Of a stretch of DNA of 64,000 bases, positions 34,634 through 43,290 are shown in pieces. The notes beneath the pieces were generated by a model. The model did not search any database. It was not told the DNA's origin and worked only from the letters and a program-made list of their open reading frames with translations. The position numbers were made by a program, and so were the translations under genes. The stretch comes from Acidobacteriota bacterium (GTDB lineage: Bacteria; Acidobacteriota; Thermoanaerobaculia; Gp7-AA8), in the NCBI GenBank assembly GCA_021325515.1, contig JAJPHC010000037.1, positions 248,001-312,000 on the forward strand, given 5' to 3'. Position 1 is the stretch's first letter. Each line of letters begins with the position of its first letter.

Positions 34634-34724
34634 GCGCGCTCCTGCTTTGCGCCCGCGCCTAGCGCCTGGCGCCTCGCGCCAAGTAGAATGACCTCCAACT
34701 TCATCGTCGGAGGGTCCAGTTCCT

Positions 34725-34991
34725 ATGGCCTACGTGATTGCGGAACCGTGTATCAACACGAAGGACACAGCCTGTGTCGACGTCTGCCCTGTCGATTGCA
34801 TTCATCCACGGAAGGACGAAGCAGGATTCGCTGAGGCGGAGATGCTTTATATCGATCCGGAAGTGTGCATCGATTGTGGTGCGTGTGAGCCGGCGTGCCC
34901 GGTGCAGGCGATCTTCCCGCAGGATCTGGTGCCGGAAAAGTGGGCGCACTTCACGGCGATGAACGCGGATTGGTACAAGGCAAAGGCCTGA
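34725..34991 (+). CDS. fdxA: 7Fe-type ferredoxin ([3Fe-4S] + [4Fe-4S])
   Basis: 88 residues. Cys9, Cys17, Cys21 and Cys25 form the first set (CINTKDTAC, then DVCPVDC), where the C-x7-C spacing marks a [3Fe-4S] site. Cys48, 51, 54 and 58 form the classical CxxCxxCxxxCP site ([12 protein letters not shown]). Soluble electron carrier, cytoplasmic, and a plausible donor for oxygenases or the desaturase at 17838. GGAGG precedes the ATG, TAGAAT at 34684 may be the -10, and a terminator follows at 35082. Confidence 0.95.
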   Translation: MAYVIAEPCINTKDTACVDVCPVDCIHPRKDEAGFAEAEMLYIDPEVCIDCGACEPACPVQAIFPQDLVPEKWAHFTAMNADWYKAKA

Positions 34992-35081
34992 GCTTGATAT
35001 TTGTGATGCAGCTCACTACAGTGGGGCTGTAGCGGACGTAACCTGCGTTCGTATACGGATTGCGTCGCTGAACGACAACTG

Positions 35082-35106
35082 GGGGGCGTAACGCCCCTCT
35101 TTTCAT
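35082..35106 (+). terminator. Intrinsic terminator downstream of the ferredoxin gene
   Basis: GGGGCGT-AACGCCCC folds into a short GC-rich hairpin followed by TCTTTTCATTT. It lies 90 bases after the stop codon. Confidence 0.75.
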
Positions 35107-35568
35107 TTCGGCGCATCGTTCTTTGAGCCACCGACTGAGACCCTTCAGCTACGCGCCCACCTCGGACCCAACCACGGTAAAGCGGGCGAATGGGCGTGCT
35201 TCCGTGGACCAATTGCTGAAGCTACCTCTCTCTCTGCAACGCGGGCCGGAGGGTCTCAGTGGGGGCTCAAAGAAATTGAAAATTGAAAATTGAAAATTGA
35301 AAATGGGCGAGAGCACCTCAAATTTTCAATTTTCAATTTTCAATTTTCAATTCACGAGCGTCCCATTACGCGCCCACCTCGGACCCAACACCACGGTAAA
35401 GCGGGCGAATGGGCGTGCTTCCGTGGACCAATTGCTGCAACGCGGGCCGGAGGGTCTCAGTGGGGGGCTCAAAGAAATTGAAAATTGAAAATTGAAAATT
35501 GAAAATGGGCGAGAGCACCTCAAATTTTCAATTTTCAATTTTCAATTTTCAATTCATGATGCGCCCCC
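35107..35568. repeat. Duplicated noncoding module with A/T-rich (AAAATTG)n hairpins
   Basis: Two direct copies (35150-35353 and 35367-35535) share ACGCGCCCACCTCGGACCCA, TCCGTGGACCAATTGCTG, AGGGTCTCAGTGGGGG and an AT-rich end. In that end (AATTGAA)n faces (TTCAATT)n across a loop GGGCGAGAGCACCTC, giving a perfect 30-bp hairpin in otherwise GC-rich DNA. Copy 1 has a 15-base insertion (AAGCTACCTCTCTCT). ACTGAGACCCT at 35134 and AGGGTCTCAGT at 35250 are inverted. No protein is convincing. The hairpins could act as bidirectional terminators or mobile-repeat remnants. Confidence 0.85.
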
Positions 35569-36441
35569 ATGAGAATCTCCTTCATTGGGCTCGGCGCGAT
35601 GGGCTATCCGATGGCCCGTCATCTCTCCAAAGCACACGAAGTCGTCGTCTGGAATCGCACGGCTGAGAAGGCGGCGCGCCATGCGCAGGAACATGGGACG
35701 CGGCACGCGCTCCATCTTTCCGAGTGCGCGGATGCCGGCACAATCATCACGATGCTGCCGACGAGCAAAGAGGTCGACGAGATCGTCGACCAGCTCTTGC
35801 AGGATCTGAAGCCCGGCACCCTCTGGATCGATGCGACGAGCGGCGATCCGAATGTGAGCCGCGAAACCGCGAAGCGCCTCGAAGCGCGTGGAGTCCGCTT
35901 CGTCGATGCGCCTGTCACCGGTGCAGTGGTCGGTGCCGAGAACGCGACACTCACCATCATGATGGGTGGCGACGCTGCGGACGTCGAGCGGGCGAAGGAG
36001 ATTCTCCAGGTCTGCGGCAAGACGCTGATTCATGTCGGGCCCACCGGCGCGGGCCACGCGATCAAAGTGCTCACGAACACGATCATGGGCGCCACGGTGT
36101 GGATCACGTCCGAATGCCTGCTCGTGGCGAAACGGTTTGGCATCGACATGAAGACCGCGCTCGAAGTGACCAACGCGGGCAGCGGCCGCTCCAACGCATC
36201 CGAGAATCTGCTGCCGATGCGTCTTCGCGATCATCAGTGGCCCTTGGTGTTCAAGCTGCTGCACCACGACAAAGACATCCGCATTGCGTCGCAGCTGGCT
36301 CATCAGCAGCATGCATCGACGCCGATGCTGGCACTCACGCAGCATCTCTTTTCCGCGGCTCTCAACGAGCTCGGCCCGGACGCCGACTACATCGAAGTGG
36401 CGAAGATCGTCGCAAAGATGAACAACAGCTCGTGGGAGTGA
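35569..36441 (+). CDS. NAD(P)-dependent beta-hydroxyacid dehydrogenase (3-hydroxyisobutyrate dehydrogenase family)
   Basis: 290 residues. The N-terminal Rossmann motif is FIGLGAMGYPMARHL, the substrate signature is DAPVTGAVVGAENATLTIMMGG and the catalytic Lys lies in GAGHAIKVLTN. This family includes 3-hydroxyisobutyrate, tartronate-semialdehyde and succinic-semialdehyde/glyoxylate reductases; the exact substrate cannot be assigned. The gene is isolated between the duplicated noncoding module and lepA. Confidence 0.88.
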   Translation: MRISFIGLGAMGYPMARHLSKAHEVVVWNRTAEKAARHAQEHGTRHALHLSECADAGTIITMLPTSKEVDEIVDQLLQDLKPGTLWIDATSGDPNVSRETAKRLEARGVRFVDAPVTGAVVGAENATLTIMMGGDAADVERAKEILQVCGKTLIHVGPTGAGHAIKVLTNTIMGATVWITSECLLVAKRFGIDMKTALEVTNAGSGRSNASENLLPMRLRDHQWPLVFKLLHHDKDIRIASQLAHQQHASTPMLALTQHLFSAALNELGPDADYIEVAKIVAKMNNSSWE

Positions 36442-36556
36442 AGGTGGAGCGGTCTCGTTGACGCCGAACTGGCCGGGATCGGGTATTTCCTGCTGCCTTC
36501 TTCATCGAGCGGGATGACAACTCATCCATTTCGTGTTACATCGCGCGCTCGCTCTT

Positions 36557-38353
36557 ATGCCCGACCCGCAATTCATCCGCAACTTCTCGATCATCGCGCA
36601 CATCGATCACGGCAAGACCACCTTGTCGGACCGGCTGCTGCAGATGACCGGAGCCGTCGAACAGCGGGAGATGCATGAGCAGATGCTCGACGACATGGAT
36701 CTCGAGCGCGAGCGCGGCATCACCATCAAGGCGCGCGCCGTCACGCTGCAGTACCGCGCGGCGGATGGAAATCTCTACACCTTCAACCTGATCGACACGC
36801 CGGGCCACGTCGACTTCTCCTACGAGGTGTCTCGTTCTCTCGCCGCGTGCGAAGGTGCGATTCTCGTCGTCGACGCCACGCAGGGCGTCGAGGCGCAGAC
36901 GCTCGCGAACTCCTATCTCGCGATCAACAACAATCTCGACATTCTCCCCGTCATCAACAAGGTCGATCTCCCCTCTGCCGAGCCGGAGCGTGTGCGCGAG
37001 CAGATCGAGAACGTGATCGGCCTCGATGCGCACGACGCCGTCCTCGCGTCGGCGAAGGCCGGCATCGGTGTCGCCGAGATTCTCGAGAAGATCGTCTCCA
37101 GGATCCCGCCGCCGAAAGGAGAGAAGGATGCGCCGCTGCGCGCGCTGCTCTTCGACTCCTGGTACGACTCCTATCGCGGCGTCATGTGTCTCGTGAAGAT
37201 CGTCGACGGAGAAATGCGGCGCGGCATGAAGGTCAAGTTCATGTCGACCGGCCGCGAGTACGAGATCACGGAGATGGGCATCTTCACGCCCAAGCCGAAA
37301 GCGATCGACTCCCTCGGCGTTGGAGAAGTCGGCTTCTTCTCGGCGAACATCAAGGACATCGTCCAGGCGAAGATCGGCGACACGGTCACGACCGTGAAAG
37401 AGACTCCGGTACCGCTGCCGGGCTTCCAGGAAGTGAAGCCGATGGTTTTTGCCGGCCTCTTTCCGATCATCACCGAGGAGTACGAGAACCTGCGGGACGC
37501 AGTGCAGAAGCTGAAGCTGAACGATGCCTCGTTCTCGTATGAGCCGGAGAATTCCGCCGCGCTCGGCTTCGGGTTTCGCTGCGGATTTCTCGGGCTGCTG
37601 CACATGGAGATCATTCAGGAGCGCCTCGAGCGGGAGTTCAATCTCGAGTTGCTGACGACGGCGCCGGGCGTGCGCTATCGCGTGCTGACGACGGACGGCG
37701 AGTGGATGGATGTCGACAATCCGCAGAAGCTCCCCGATCCGGCGCGCATCGATCGAATCGAAGAGCCGTTCTTCGAGGTCACGATTCTGACGACCGACGA
37801 ATATGTCGGGCCGATTCTCGCTCTGGCGATCGATCGCCGCGGACGCCAGAAGAAGATGGAGTACGTGGCGGCGAATCGCGTGATGATCGTCTACGAGATG
37901 CCGCTCAACGAAGTCATCCTCGACTTCTTCGACAAGCTCAAGTCGATTTCGCGCGGCTATGCATCGCTCGACTACCAGTTCATCGGCTATCGCGAGAGCG
38001 ATCTCGTGAAGATGGACGTGCTGGTGAATGGCGAGCCGCTCGATGCTCTCTCGCTCATCGTGCACAAGGACAAGGCGTATGCGCGCGGCAAGATGCTCGT
38101 CGAGAAAATGCGCGAGTTCATTCCGCGGCAGATGTATGAGGTCGCGCTTCAGGCTGCCGTCGGCAACCGCGTGATCGCGCGCGAGACGGTGAAGGCGTTG
38201 CGCAAGGACGTGCTGGCGAAGTGCTACGGCGGCGACATCAGCCGCAAGCGCAAGCTCCTCGAGAAACAGAAGGAAGGCAAGAAGCGGATGAAGCGCGTCG
38301 GGAAAGTAGAGATCCCGCAGGAAGCCTTCCTTGCGGTCCTGAAAATCGACTGA
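36557..38353 (+). CDS. lepA: Translation factor LepA (EF4)
   Basis: 598 residues from the ATG at 36557 ([20 protein letters not shown]). The GTPase motifs are AHIDHGKTT, the switch [10 protein letters not shown] and NKVD; domains II, III and V are followed by the LepA-specific C-terminus ([20 protein letters not shown]). EF4 acts on the ribosome, at initiation or back-translocation under stress. It is one of three translational GTPases in the window with EF-G2; Obg is the third P-loop GTPase. The gene is monocistronic here. Confidence 0.97.
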   Translation: MPDPQFIRNFSIIAHIDHGKTTLSDRLLQMTGAVEQREMHEQMLDDMDLERERGITIKARAVTLQYRAADGNLYTFNLIDTPGHVDFSYEVSRSLAACEGAILVVDATQGVEAQTLANSYLAINNNLDILPVINKVDLPSAEPERVREQIENVIGLDAHDAVLASAKAGIGVAEILEKIVSRIPPPKGEKDAPLRALLFDSWYDSYRGVMCLVKIVDGEMRRGMKVKFMSTGREYEITEMGIFTPKPKAIDSLGVGEVGFFSANIKDIVQAKIGDTVTTVKETPVPLPGFQEVKPMVFAGLFPIITEEYENLRDAVQKLKLNDASFSYEPENSAALGFGFRCGFLGLLHMEIIQERLEREFNLELLTTAPGVRYRVLTTDGEWMDVDNPQKLPDPARIDRIEEPFFEVTILTTDEYVGPILALAIDRRGRQKKMEYVAANRVMIVYEMPLNEVILDFFDKLKSISRGYASLDYQFIGYRESDLVKMDVLVNGEPLDALSLIVHKDKAYARGKMLVEKMREFIPRQMYEVALQAAVGNRVIARETVKALRKDVLAKCYGGDISRKRKLLEKQKEGKKRMKRVGKVEIPQEAFLAVLKID

Positions 38354-38415
38354 TCCTCCGCTCATCCAAATAACTGGCACGTTTCTCGCCCATCCACCGC
38401 GGGTGAGGGCGTGCG

Positions 38416-39078
38416 ATGAGAACTTCGAAACAAACTCTCCTCCTTGCAACCGCGACTCTGATCTGCGCGACGGCCGCTCACGCGGCGCATGTCGACATGA
38501 ACGACCCTCGCCGCGCACTTGCGCTCGAGGACAACGTGCGCATCGATGCGCAGCTCACCGAGGATGCGATCAGCACCGGCACTCCGGTCGGCGTCACGTT
38601 CCAGGTGCAGAACAATTCGCCGCGGCCGGTTGCGATTGCGGACAAGATCGTCGACAGCAGCTACGACGCCGATACGCGCACCATCACGTTGTCCATCGGT
38701 TCGGAGATTCCTGCCGGCGGCACGATGCCGCATCTCGCGGTCATCAAGATGGGTGAGTCGCGCACGTTCAGCACCGCGGTTCCCGTGCGCGTCGCGATGC
38801 CCGGCGGGCGTTCGCCGCTGATCGCCTTCCCGCGTTATGTGCAGGTGAAAGTGAACGTGCTTCGCAATCTCGAGCCGTTCGCCGCACTGATCGCGCAGCA
38901 GCGCGGGACTTTCGCACCGCCGATGACGGATGCGCTCTTCGATACCTGGGTGCAGAGCAACGACGCGATCTTCCTCAATGCGATTCCGGTGTACTGGACG
39001 GGCAGGCGCGGGATCGCCGATCAGAACAGCGCCGACAACTCATCGCCGATGCCGGTTGCAGCCGGTGGAACGTTTTAG
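38416..39078 (+). CDS. Exported beta-rich protein, first of a paralogous pair
   Basis: 220 residues with a signal peptide (ends AAHAAH) and GAGGG before the ATG. The core is beta-sandwich-like (RIDAQLTEDAIS, VTFQVQNNSPRPVAIADKI) and contains YDADTRTITLSIGSEIP, nearly identical to YDADQRTITLEIGSEVP in the next gene. The C-terminal end is Ser/Ala/Gly-rich. Function is unknown. The NxSxRPV segment resembles DUF11/BsuPI-type interaction domains. The gene is followed by its lipoprotein paralogue after 67 bases. Confidence 0.7.
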   Translation: MRTSKQTLLLATATLICATAAHAAHVDMNDPRRALALEDNVRIDAQLTEDAISTGTPVGVTFQVQNNSPRPVAIADKIVDSSYDADTRTITLSIGSEIPAGGTMPHLAVIKMGESRTFSTAVPVRVAMPGGRSPLIAFPRYVQVKVNVLRNLEPFAALIAQQRGTFAPPMTDALFDTWVQSNDAIFLNAIPVYWTGRRGIADQNSADNSSPMPVAAGGTF

Positions 39079-39145
39079 CAACGGACCGCGCCGGCAGTCC
39101 CGCAACGGCGTAACCTGAGGGAGTATTCAATGGAGGAGTACTCCC

Positions 39146-39826
39146 GTGAGACTCTGGAGAATCGCAGCCGTCGCCGCCACCGCCCTCGTCGCAGCCTGTG
39201 CGTCAACGCCAAAGCCTGTCGTATCGCCTGCCACCGTTTCGACCGCACCGCCCGTCCATCGTGCGCAGGAGCGCAGGATCATCGGGAGTGAGAACGGTCT
39301 TCGTGTCGAAGCGTTCGTGAATGGCGATTCGTTCAAGGACTCGAGCGTCAGCGTGCAGTACGACATCATCAACGACCGCGCGACGCCTGTTGCGGTCGCG
39401 GAGCTGATTCCAGTGTCGACGTACGATGCCGATCAGCGGACGATCACGCTGGAGATCGGATCCGAAGTGCCCGGCGTGGAGTTGCTGCCGCGCCTGCTCG
39501 TGATTCCGCCGGGCGCGAAGATGAGCTTTACCGCGGCTGCGCGCACGAATGTCGTCAGGCCCGGCGAAGGCGTGACTCTCCCTCCGAGCTCATTCCGCTT
39601 GAAGGTCAATTTCCTCGGCGATACCAAGCCGTTCGAGCAGCTCATTGGCATTCCGGAGAGAGCCGTTCATGATCCGGATCTTGCGAACAAGCTGTTTCCG
39701 CAATGGCTCGAGCGCAACGAGATCGTGATCACCAACACGCTGCCGATGCGCTGGGCGCCGTCGCACGATGGACAGCCGGGCGCGGACTGGGCGACGCCGC
39801 ATCCCATCTACGGCCGGCGTCACTGA
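39146..39826 (+). CDS. Lipoprotein paralogue of the 38416 gene
   Basis: 226 residues from a GTG with GGAGGAG 9 bases upstream. The lipobox ALVAAC predicts lipid attachment at Cys18 and anchoring to a membrane facing the periplasm. The body repeats the fold of the preceding gene (VSVQYDIINDRATPVAVAEL, YDADQRTITLEIGSEVP). The pair therefore makes one soluble and one membrane-anchored version of the same module, possibly partners. Function is unknown. A strong hairpin follows at 39835. Confidence 0.75.
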   Translation: MRLWRIAAVAATALVAACASTPKPVVSPATVSTAPPVHRAQERRIIGSENGLRVEAFVNGDSFKDSSVSVQYDIINDRATPVAVAELIPVSTYDADQRTITLEIGSEVPGVELLPRLLVIPPGAKMSFTAAARTNVVRPGEGVTLPPSSFRLKVNFLGDTKPFEQLIGIPERAVHDPDLANKLFPQWLERNEIVITNTLPMRWAPSHDGQPGADWATPHPIYGRRH

Positions 39827-39834
39827 AAACATCC

Positions 39835-39861
39835 GGAGAGCGGACATTGCGTCCGCTCTCC
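39835..39861. terminator. 11-bp hairpin between convergent genes
   Basis: GGAGAGCGGAC-ATTGC-GTCCGCTCTCC is perfect. It is preceded by GAAAAC (a T-rich tail when read on the minus strand), so it may terminate both genes. A related GCGGAC...GTCCGC hairpin occurs at 42163-42180. Confidence 0.6.
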
Positions 39862-39885
39862 TCGATCAGTGTCGAGCGAAGCCGA

Positions 39886-40221
39886 TCAGAAGCTGGAGAC
39901 CGCTTCCTGCTCGTTCTCGTGAACTTCGAAGACCGTGATGAGCTGCGTGACGTGCAGCAGCTCGTTCAGCTTCGCCGGGAGATGCAGGAGCTTCAGCTTG
40001 CCGCCGCGGTTGGTGACGGTGGTGTAGGACCCGACGAGCTCACCGATGCCCGACGAATCGATCGTCGTCACCTGGCTCATGTCGAGCAGGATCTTGTTCT
40101 TGCCGTTGTTGACGGCGTTGCTGATGACTTCGCGGAGCTGCGAGTCGCCTGCGCCGATGGTGATTTTTCCCTGCAGGCTGATGATTTCGACTCCGTCGAC
40201 CGTGCGAGACGTGGCTTTCAT
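39886..40221 (-). CDS. STAS-domain anti-sigma factor antagonist
   Basis: 111 residues. Typical SpoIIAA/RsbV features: VEIISLQGKITIGAGDSQLR and the phospho-acceptor loop DSSGIGEL with its Ser. In partner switching the unphosphorylated antagonist releases a sigma factor by binding the anti-sigma kinase. The gene lies 37 bases downstream of an RsbW-like HATPase in the same orientation, a matching pair. GGAGAACTGA precedes the ATG. Confidence 0.92.
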   Translation of the reverse strand: MKATSRTVDGVEIISLQGKITIGAGDSQLREVISNAVNNGKNKILLDMSQVTTIDSSGIGELVGSYTTVTNRGGKLKLLHLPAKLNELLHVTQLITVFEVHENEQEAVSSF

Positions 40222-40258
40222 TCAGTTCTCCTTCCGCCGGCGGTGCCGGCGTCATTTC

Positions 40259-40714
40259 TCATCCATTGCTGCTCGCGATTCCAGTTCCTTTCGCGAGGTT
40301 CTTCGTCATGACCAGCGAGGTGCCGCCTCCAGGCTCGAAGGTGTAGTGCACCTCATCCATGAACGTCCGCATGTAGAAGATGCCGCGCCCGCTGGTCTTC
40401 ATCAGATTCTGCGGATTCAGGGGATCGCTGACCTTCGAGGGATCGAATCCTTCGCCCTCATCGCAGATCCGGATCACCAGCTCCAACCCGTGAAGATCGA
40501 ACTGCGCGTGAACCTTCTTCTTCACATCCAGTTTGTTCCCATGCTTGATCGCGTTGGCGACCGCTTCGCGGACAGCCATCCCGATCCAGTGAGAGCCGTC
40601 CTCGTCTACGCCGGCATTCTCACAGAGATGCTCAGCGATCACCTGCACGAGCTCGATATTCTCGAACCGGCTGCTGATGGTGATCTCGATGCGCTCGCTG
40701 TCGCCTCTCTCCAT
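40259..40714 (-). CDS. Anti-sigma serine kinase, RsbW/SpoIIAB-like HATPase
   Basis: 151 residues. The GHKL ATP-binding fold is visible: AVREAVANAIKHGN (N-box), ICDEGEGFDP (G1), SGRGIFYMRTFMDEV (G2). No phospho-acceptor His is present, as expected for a serine kinase of the SpoIIAB type. It should phosphorylate the STAS antagonist encoded next. No sigma factor gene is adjacent, so the target lies elsewhere. TAGAAT at 40732-40737 on the minus strand is a possible -10. Confidence 0.9.
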   Translation of the reverse strand: MERGDSERIEITISSRFENIELVQVIAEHLCENAGVDEDGSHWIGMAVREAVANAIKHGNKLDVKKKVHAQFDLHGLELVIRICDEGEGFDPSKVSDPLNPQNLMKTSGRGIFYMRTFMDEVHYTFEPGGGTSLVMTKNLAKGTGIASSNG

Positions 40715-40776
40715 CGGTTGAACCGTGCGCGCATTCTAAGGGAACGGCGAGGGCGAGTGAAGTGTTCATAAGTCGC

Positions 40777-41895
40777 ATGTTTCGTTACTTTCACGTTCTG
40801 GCCGTTTTTCTGCTCCTGCCGGGCAGCCTGCTGGCGGCGGAATCGCCGCTCGCCCGCGAGATGGCGGCCGTCGAAAAAATCCGCGGTCTGAAGTTCAAAC
40901 ACGACGTCGTCGTGAAGACCATCGGCCGCAGGGAGATCCCCGAGCGTCTGCGCGCGGAGATGAAGCGCCAGATGCCCTATCCCGTCGACGACTACATCTC
41001 CATCCTTCGCGCTCTGCAGCTCGTCGACGGCAAGACCAGTGATCTGACCGGCAAGCTGCTCGCGCTCTACGAAGCGCAGGTGCTCGCCTACTACGATCCG
41101 ACGAAGCATGTGTACTTCGACATCTCCGAACTGCCGGACGCGGCGAAGGAAGCCGGCAACGCGGAGATGCTGAAGGAATCGGTTGCGATCCACGAGCTGA
41201 CTCACGCGCTGCAGGATCAGTATTTCGACATCGGCAAGAAGGATGATGCATTGCGCGACGACTGGGATGGACAGCTCGCCTATCACTCCGTCATCGAAGG
41301 CGAGGCCTCGCTCGTGATGATCGCGTGGATGCTCGACCAGGCCGGGCAGCCCGTCGACGCGGCGCTGAAGAACGACCTGCTGACGAATGCGATGACCGAG
41401 GGCGCTGCGGCGGACAAGTCGATCGATCCCACTGCGCCGCGCTATTTCGTCGAATCGCTCAAGTTTCCCTACCTCGACGGCCTTCGCTTCGTCGTTGCCG
41501 CCTACAAGCGAGGAGGATGGAAGGAGCTCGACCGCATCAATGTGAATCCGCCGCGCACTACTCGGGAGATTCTTCATCCCGAGCAGTACTTCGCGCGCAC
41601 ATTCACTCCGCGCCCTTTCAACGGCGTCGAGCCTCCGAATGCGCTCACCGTCGAGCACCTCGGCGAATTTCACTGGTCGTTTCTCGTCGGCGCCGATCAT
41701 GTGCACGGCTGGGTCGACGATCATGTGACCGTGACCTGCAGCGACGAAGTCGTCGCGGATACGACATGGGACACGAGCGATCACGCGCACGATTTTCGCG
41801 ATGCGTATGTCGCGTTTCTCGGCGACCATGGTGTCGCCGCACACAGCACGATCGACGGAACGAACGTGCGCGTGACGTATGGAGCGCCGCGATGA
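40777..41895 (+). CDS. Exported zinc metalloprotease-like protein (HELTH)
   Basis: 372 residues from the ATG at 40777; a GTG 15 bases earlier is less likely. A signal peptide ends GSLLAAE. The zincin helix HELTH lies at 139-143 (VAIHELTHALQD), and VIEGEASLVM about 30 residues later offers a Glu third ligand as in gluzincins. YYDPTKHVYF precedes the helix. The substrate is unknown. An 87-residue gene overlaps its stop by 4 bases, suggesting a coupled pair. Confidence 0.82.
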   Translation: MFRYFHVLAVFLLLPGSLLAAESPLAREMAAVEKIRGLKFKHDVVVKTIGRREIPERLRAEMKRQMPYPVDDYISILRALQLVDGKTSDLTGKLLALYEAQVLAYYDPTKHVYFDISELPDAAKEAGNAEMLKESVAIHELTHALQDQYFDIGKKDDALRDDWDGQLAYHSVIEGEASLVMIAWMLDQAGQPVDAALKNDLLTNAMTEGAAADKSIDPTAPRYFVESLKFPYLDGLRFVVAAYKRGGWKELDRINVNPPRTTREILHPEQYFARTFTPRPFNGVEPPNALTVEHLGEFHWSFLVGADHVHGWVDDHVTVTCSDEVVADTTWDTSDHAHDFRDAYVAFLGDHGVAAHSTIDGTNVRVTYGAPR

Positions 41896-42155
41896 ATGTC
41901 GACTACACCCACCTCGAGCGCGATGTCGAAGACGGCACGTTCCGGACGCGGCTCGAGCTCGAGCTCATCGATGGCTTTCGCACGATTCGCGAGTCAGGTG
42001 AACGCCTCCCCACCGCTTCGCACTACGCATCGCAGATCGCGGAGATCGTCAGTCACGGCGCGGCCGCCCCGCTGAATCCCGAGCTCGCGTTTCATCTCTA
42101 TCAGGAGATCCTGCTCGCGGTGGAAGCCGCACGCACGAAGGTGCTGGGGGAATAG
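41892..42155 (+). CDS. Small acidic helical protein coupled to the metalloprotease
   Basis: 87 residues. ATG at 41892 overlaps the TGA of the metalloprotease gene (ATGA). The protein is helical and acidic (YTHLERDVEDGTFRTRLELE; PELAFHLYQEILLAVEAA) and cytoplasmic. No family is recognised. The overlap argues for coordinated synthesis with the protease. Confidence 0.65.
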   Translation: MNVDYTHLERDVEDGTFRTRLELELIDGFRTIRESGERLPTASHYASQIAEIVSHGAAAPLNPELAFHLYQEILLAVEAARTKVLGE

Positions 42156-42193
42156 GTGGAGTGCGGACGTCTCGTCCGCGCGACTCTTCGCGG

Positions 42194-42199
42194 TACCAT
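42194..42199 (+). promoter_or_regulatory. selD: TANNNT box (TACCAT), 7 bases before the selD GTG
   Basis: TACCAT-CCCTTCC-GTG matches the arrangement seen at several other starts in the window and supports the GTG at 42207. A GCGGAC-GTCTC-GTCCGC hairpin (42163-42180) lies just upstream and could end the preceding transcript. Confidence 0.45.
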
Positions 42200-42206
42200 C
42201 CCTTCC

Positions 42207-43280
42207 GTGCGGCACAAGCTGCGTAGTTCCTATCCGGCGTTGTCATCCTTCGCGACCACAGGCGGTTGAGCCTGCAAGCTGGGTCAGGATGACCTGCGTT
42301 CCGTGCTTTCCAAAGTGCCCGCACCTGACGGGATCGGGGATCTTCTCGTCGGTCACTCGACGAACGACGATGCGGCCGTGCTCCGCATCAGCGGCGATCA
42401 GGCGATCGTGCAGACCGTCGATTTCTTCACTCCGATCGTGGACGATCCGTACCTTTTCGGCGCGATCGCTGCGGCGAATTCGATCTCCGATGTTTACGCG
42501 ATGGGCGCCTCACCGATTCTCGGACTTGCGATCGCCGCGTTTCCCACCGGCGAGCTTCCGCTGGAAGTGCTGCAGGAGATTCTCCGCGGCGGCGCGGAGA
42601 AGGCAGCCGAGGCCGGATTTCCGGTTGCGGGAGGACACACGATCATCGATGAAGTTCCGAAGTACGGACTCGCGGTGACCGGCGTGGTCAGCATCGACAA
42701 GCTCGTGCGCAACTCGACGGCGAAAGCCGGCGACTCGCTCTACCTGACGAAGCCCATCGGCAACGGCATCCTGATCAGCGCGCATCGGGCGTTGAGCGGA
42801 CGTAAGTTGTGGAGACGCGCGGAGCCGCCGTCACTCGAGGAGGCGACGCGCTGGATGACGATGCTCAATCGCGATGCGGCGCAGGCGATGGTCGCGGCCG
42901 GCGTGAATGCCGCGACTGATGTGACCGGCTACGGTCTCATCGGCCATCTGCTCGAGATGTGTGCAGGCTCGGGAGTCGGTGCCGAGATTCGCGCGAGCGC
43001 GGTGCCGGTGCTCACAGGTGCCCGGGAGTATCTCGAGAAAGGATTCCGTCCGGCGGGCAGCGTGCGGAACGCGGAGACGTTCCGGCGGCGCGTCGAGTCT
43101 TCGGTGAGCGAGACCGAATTCATGTTGATGTGCGATGCTCAAACGAGCGGCGGCCTGTTGATCGCCGTGTCCCCGGCCAACGAACAGGCGCTCGAGGAGC
43201 GGTTCCGCGAAGGCGGCCTGTTCTATGCAAAGATCGGAAGGGTAACGGACCGGAACGCGGTCGTCACTCTAGCCGGCTGA
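42207..43280 (+). CDS. selD: Selenophosphate synthetase SelD, itself a selenoprotein (in-frame UGA)
   Basis: 357 residues with Sec at position 21 if TGA at 42267-42269 is read through; a conventional caller would start at the GTG 42303 and lose the active site. The read-through N-terminus is ATTGG-Sec-ACKLGQDDL, matching the SelD catalytic loop AGCGCK/AGUGCK with the essential Lys three residues later. After it come GHSTNDDAAV, TVDFFTPIVDDPYLFG, NSISDVYAMG, GGHTI and YGLAVTG, as in full-length SelD. The enzyme makes selenophosphate from selenide and ATP for Sec-tRNA synthesis. A hairpin GGTCA-GGA-TGACC follows the UGA with its loop at +18 to +20. The start codon (GTG 42207, or TTG 42240) is the uncertain part. 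Confidence 0.92.
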
Positions 43281-43290
43281 GGAGAACGAG

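Noticed and set aside
35107-35568. CRISPR, integron attC or IS end
   Set aside because: Only two long copies are present, with no spacer diversity, no integrase or transposase and no target-site duplication that I can see.
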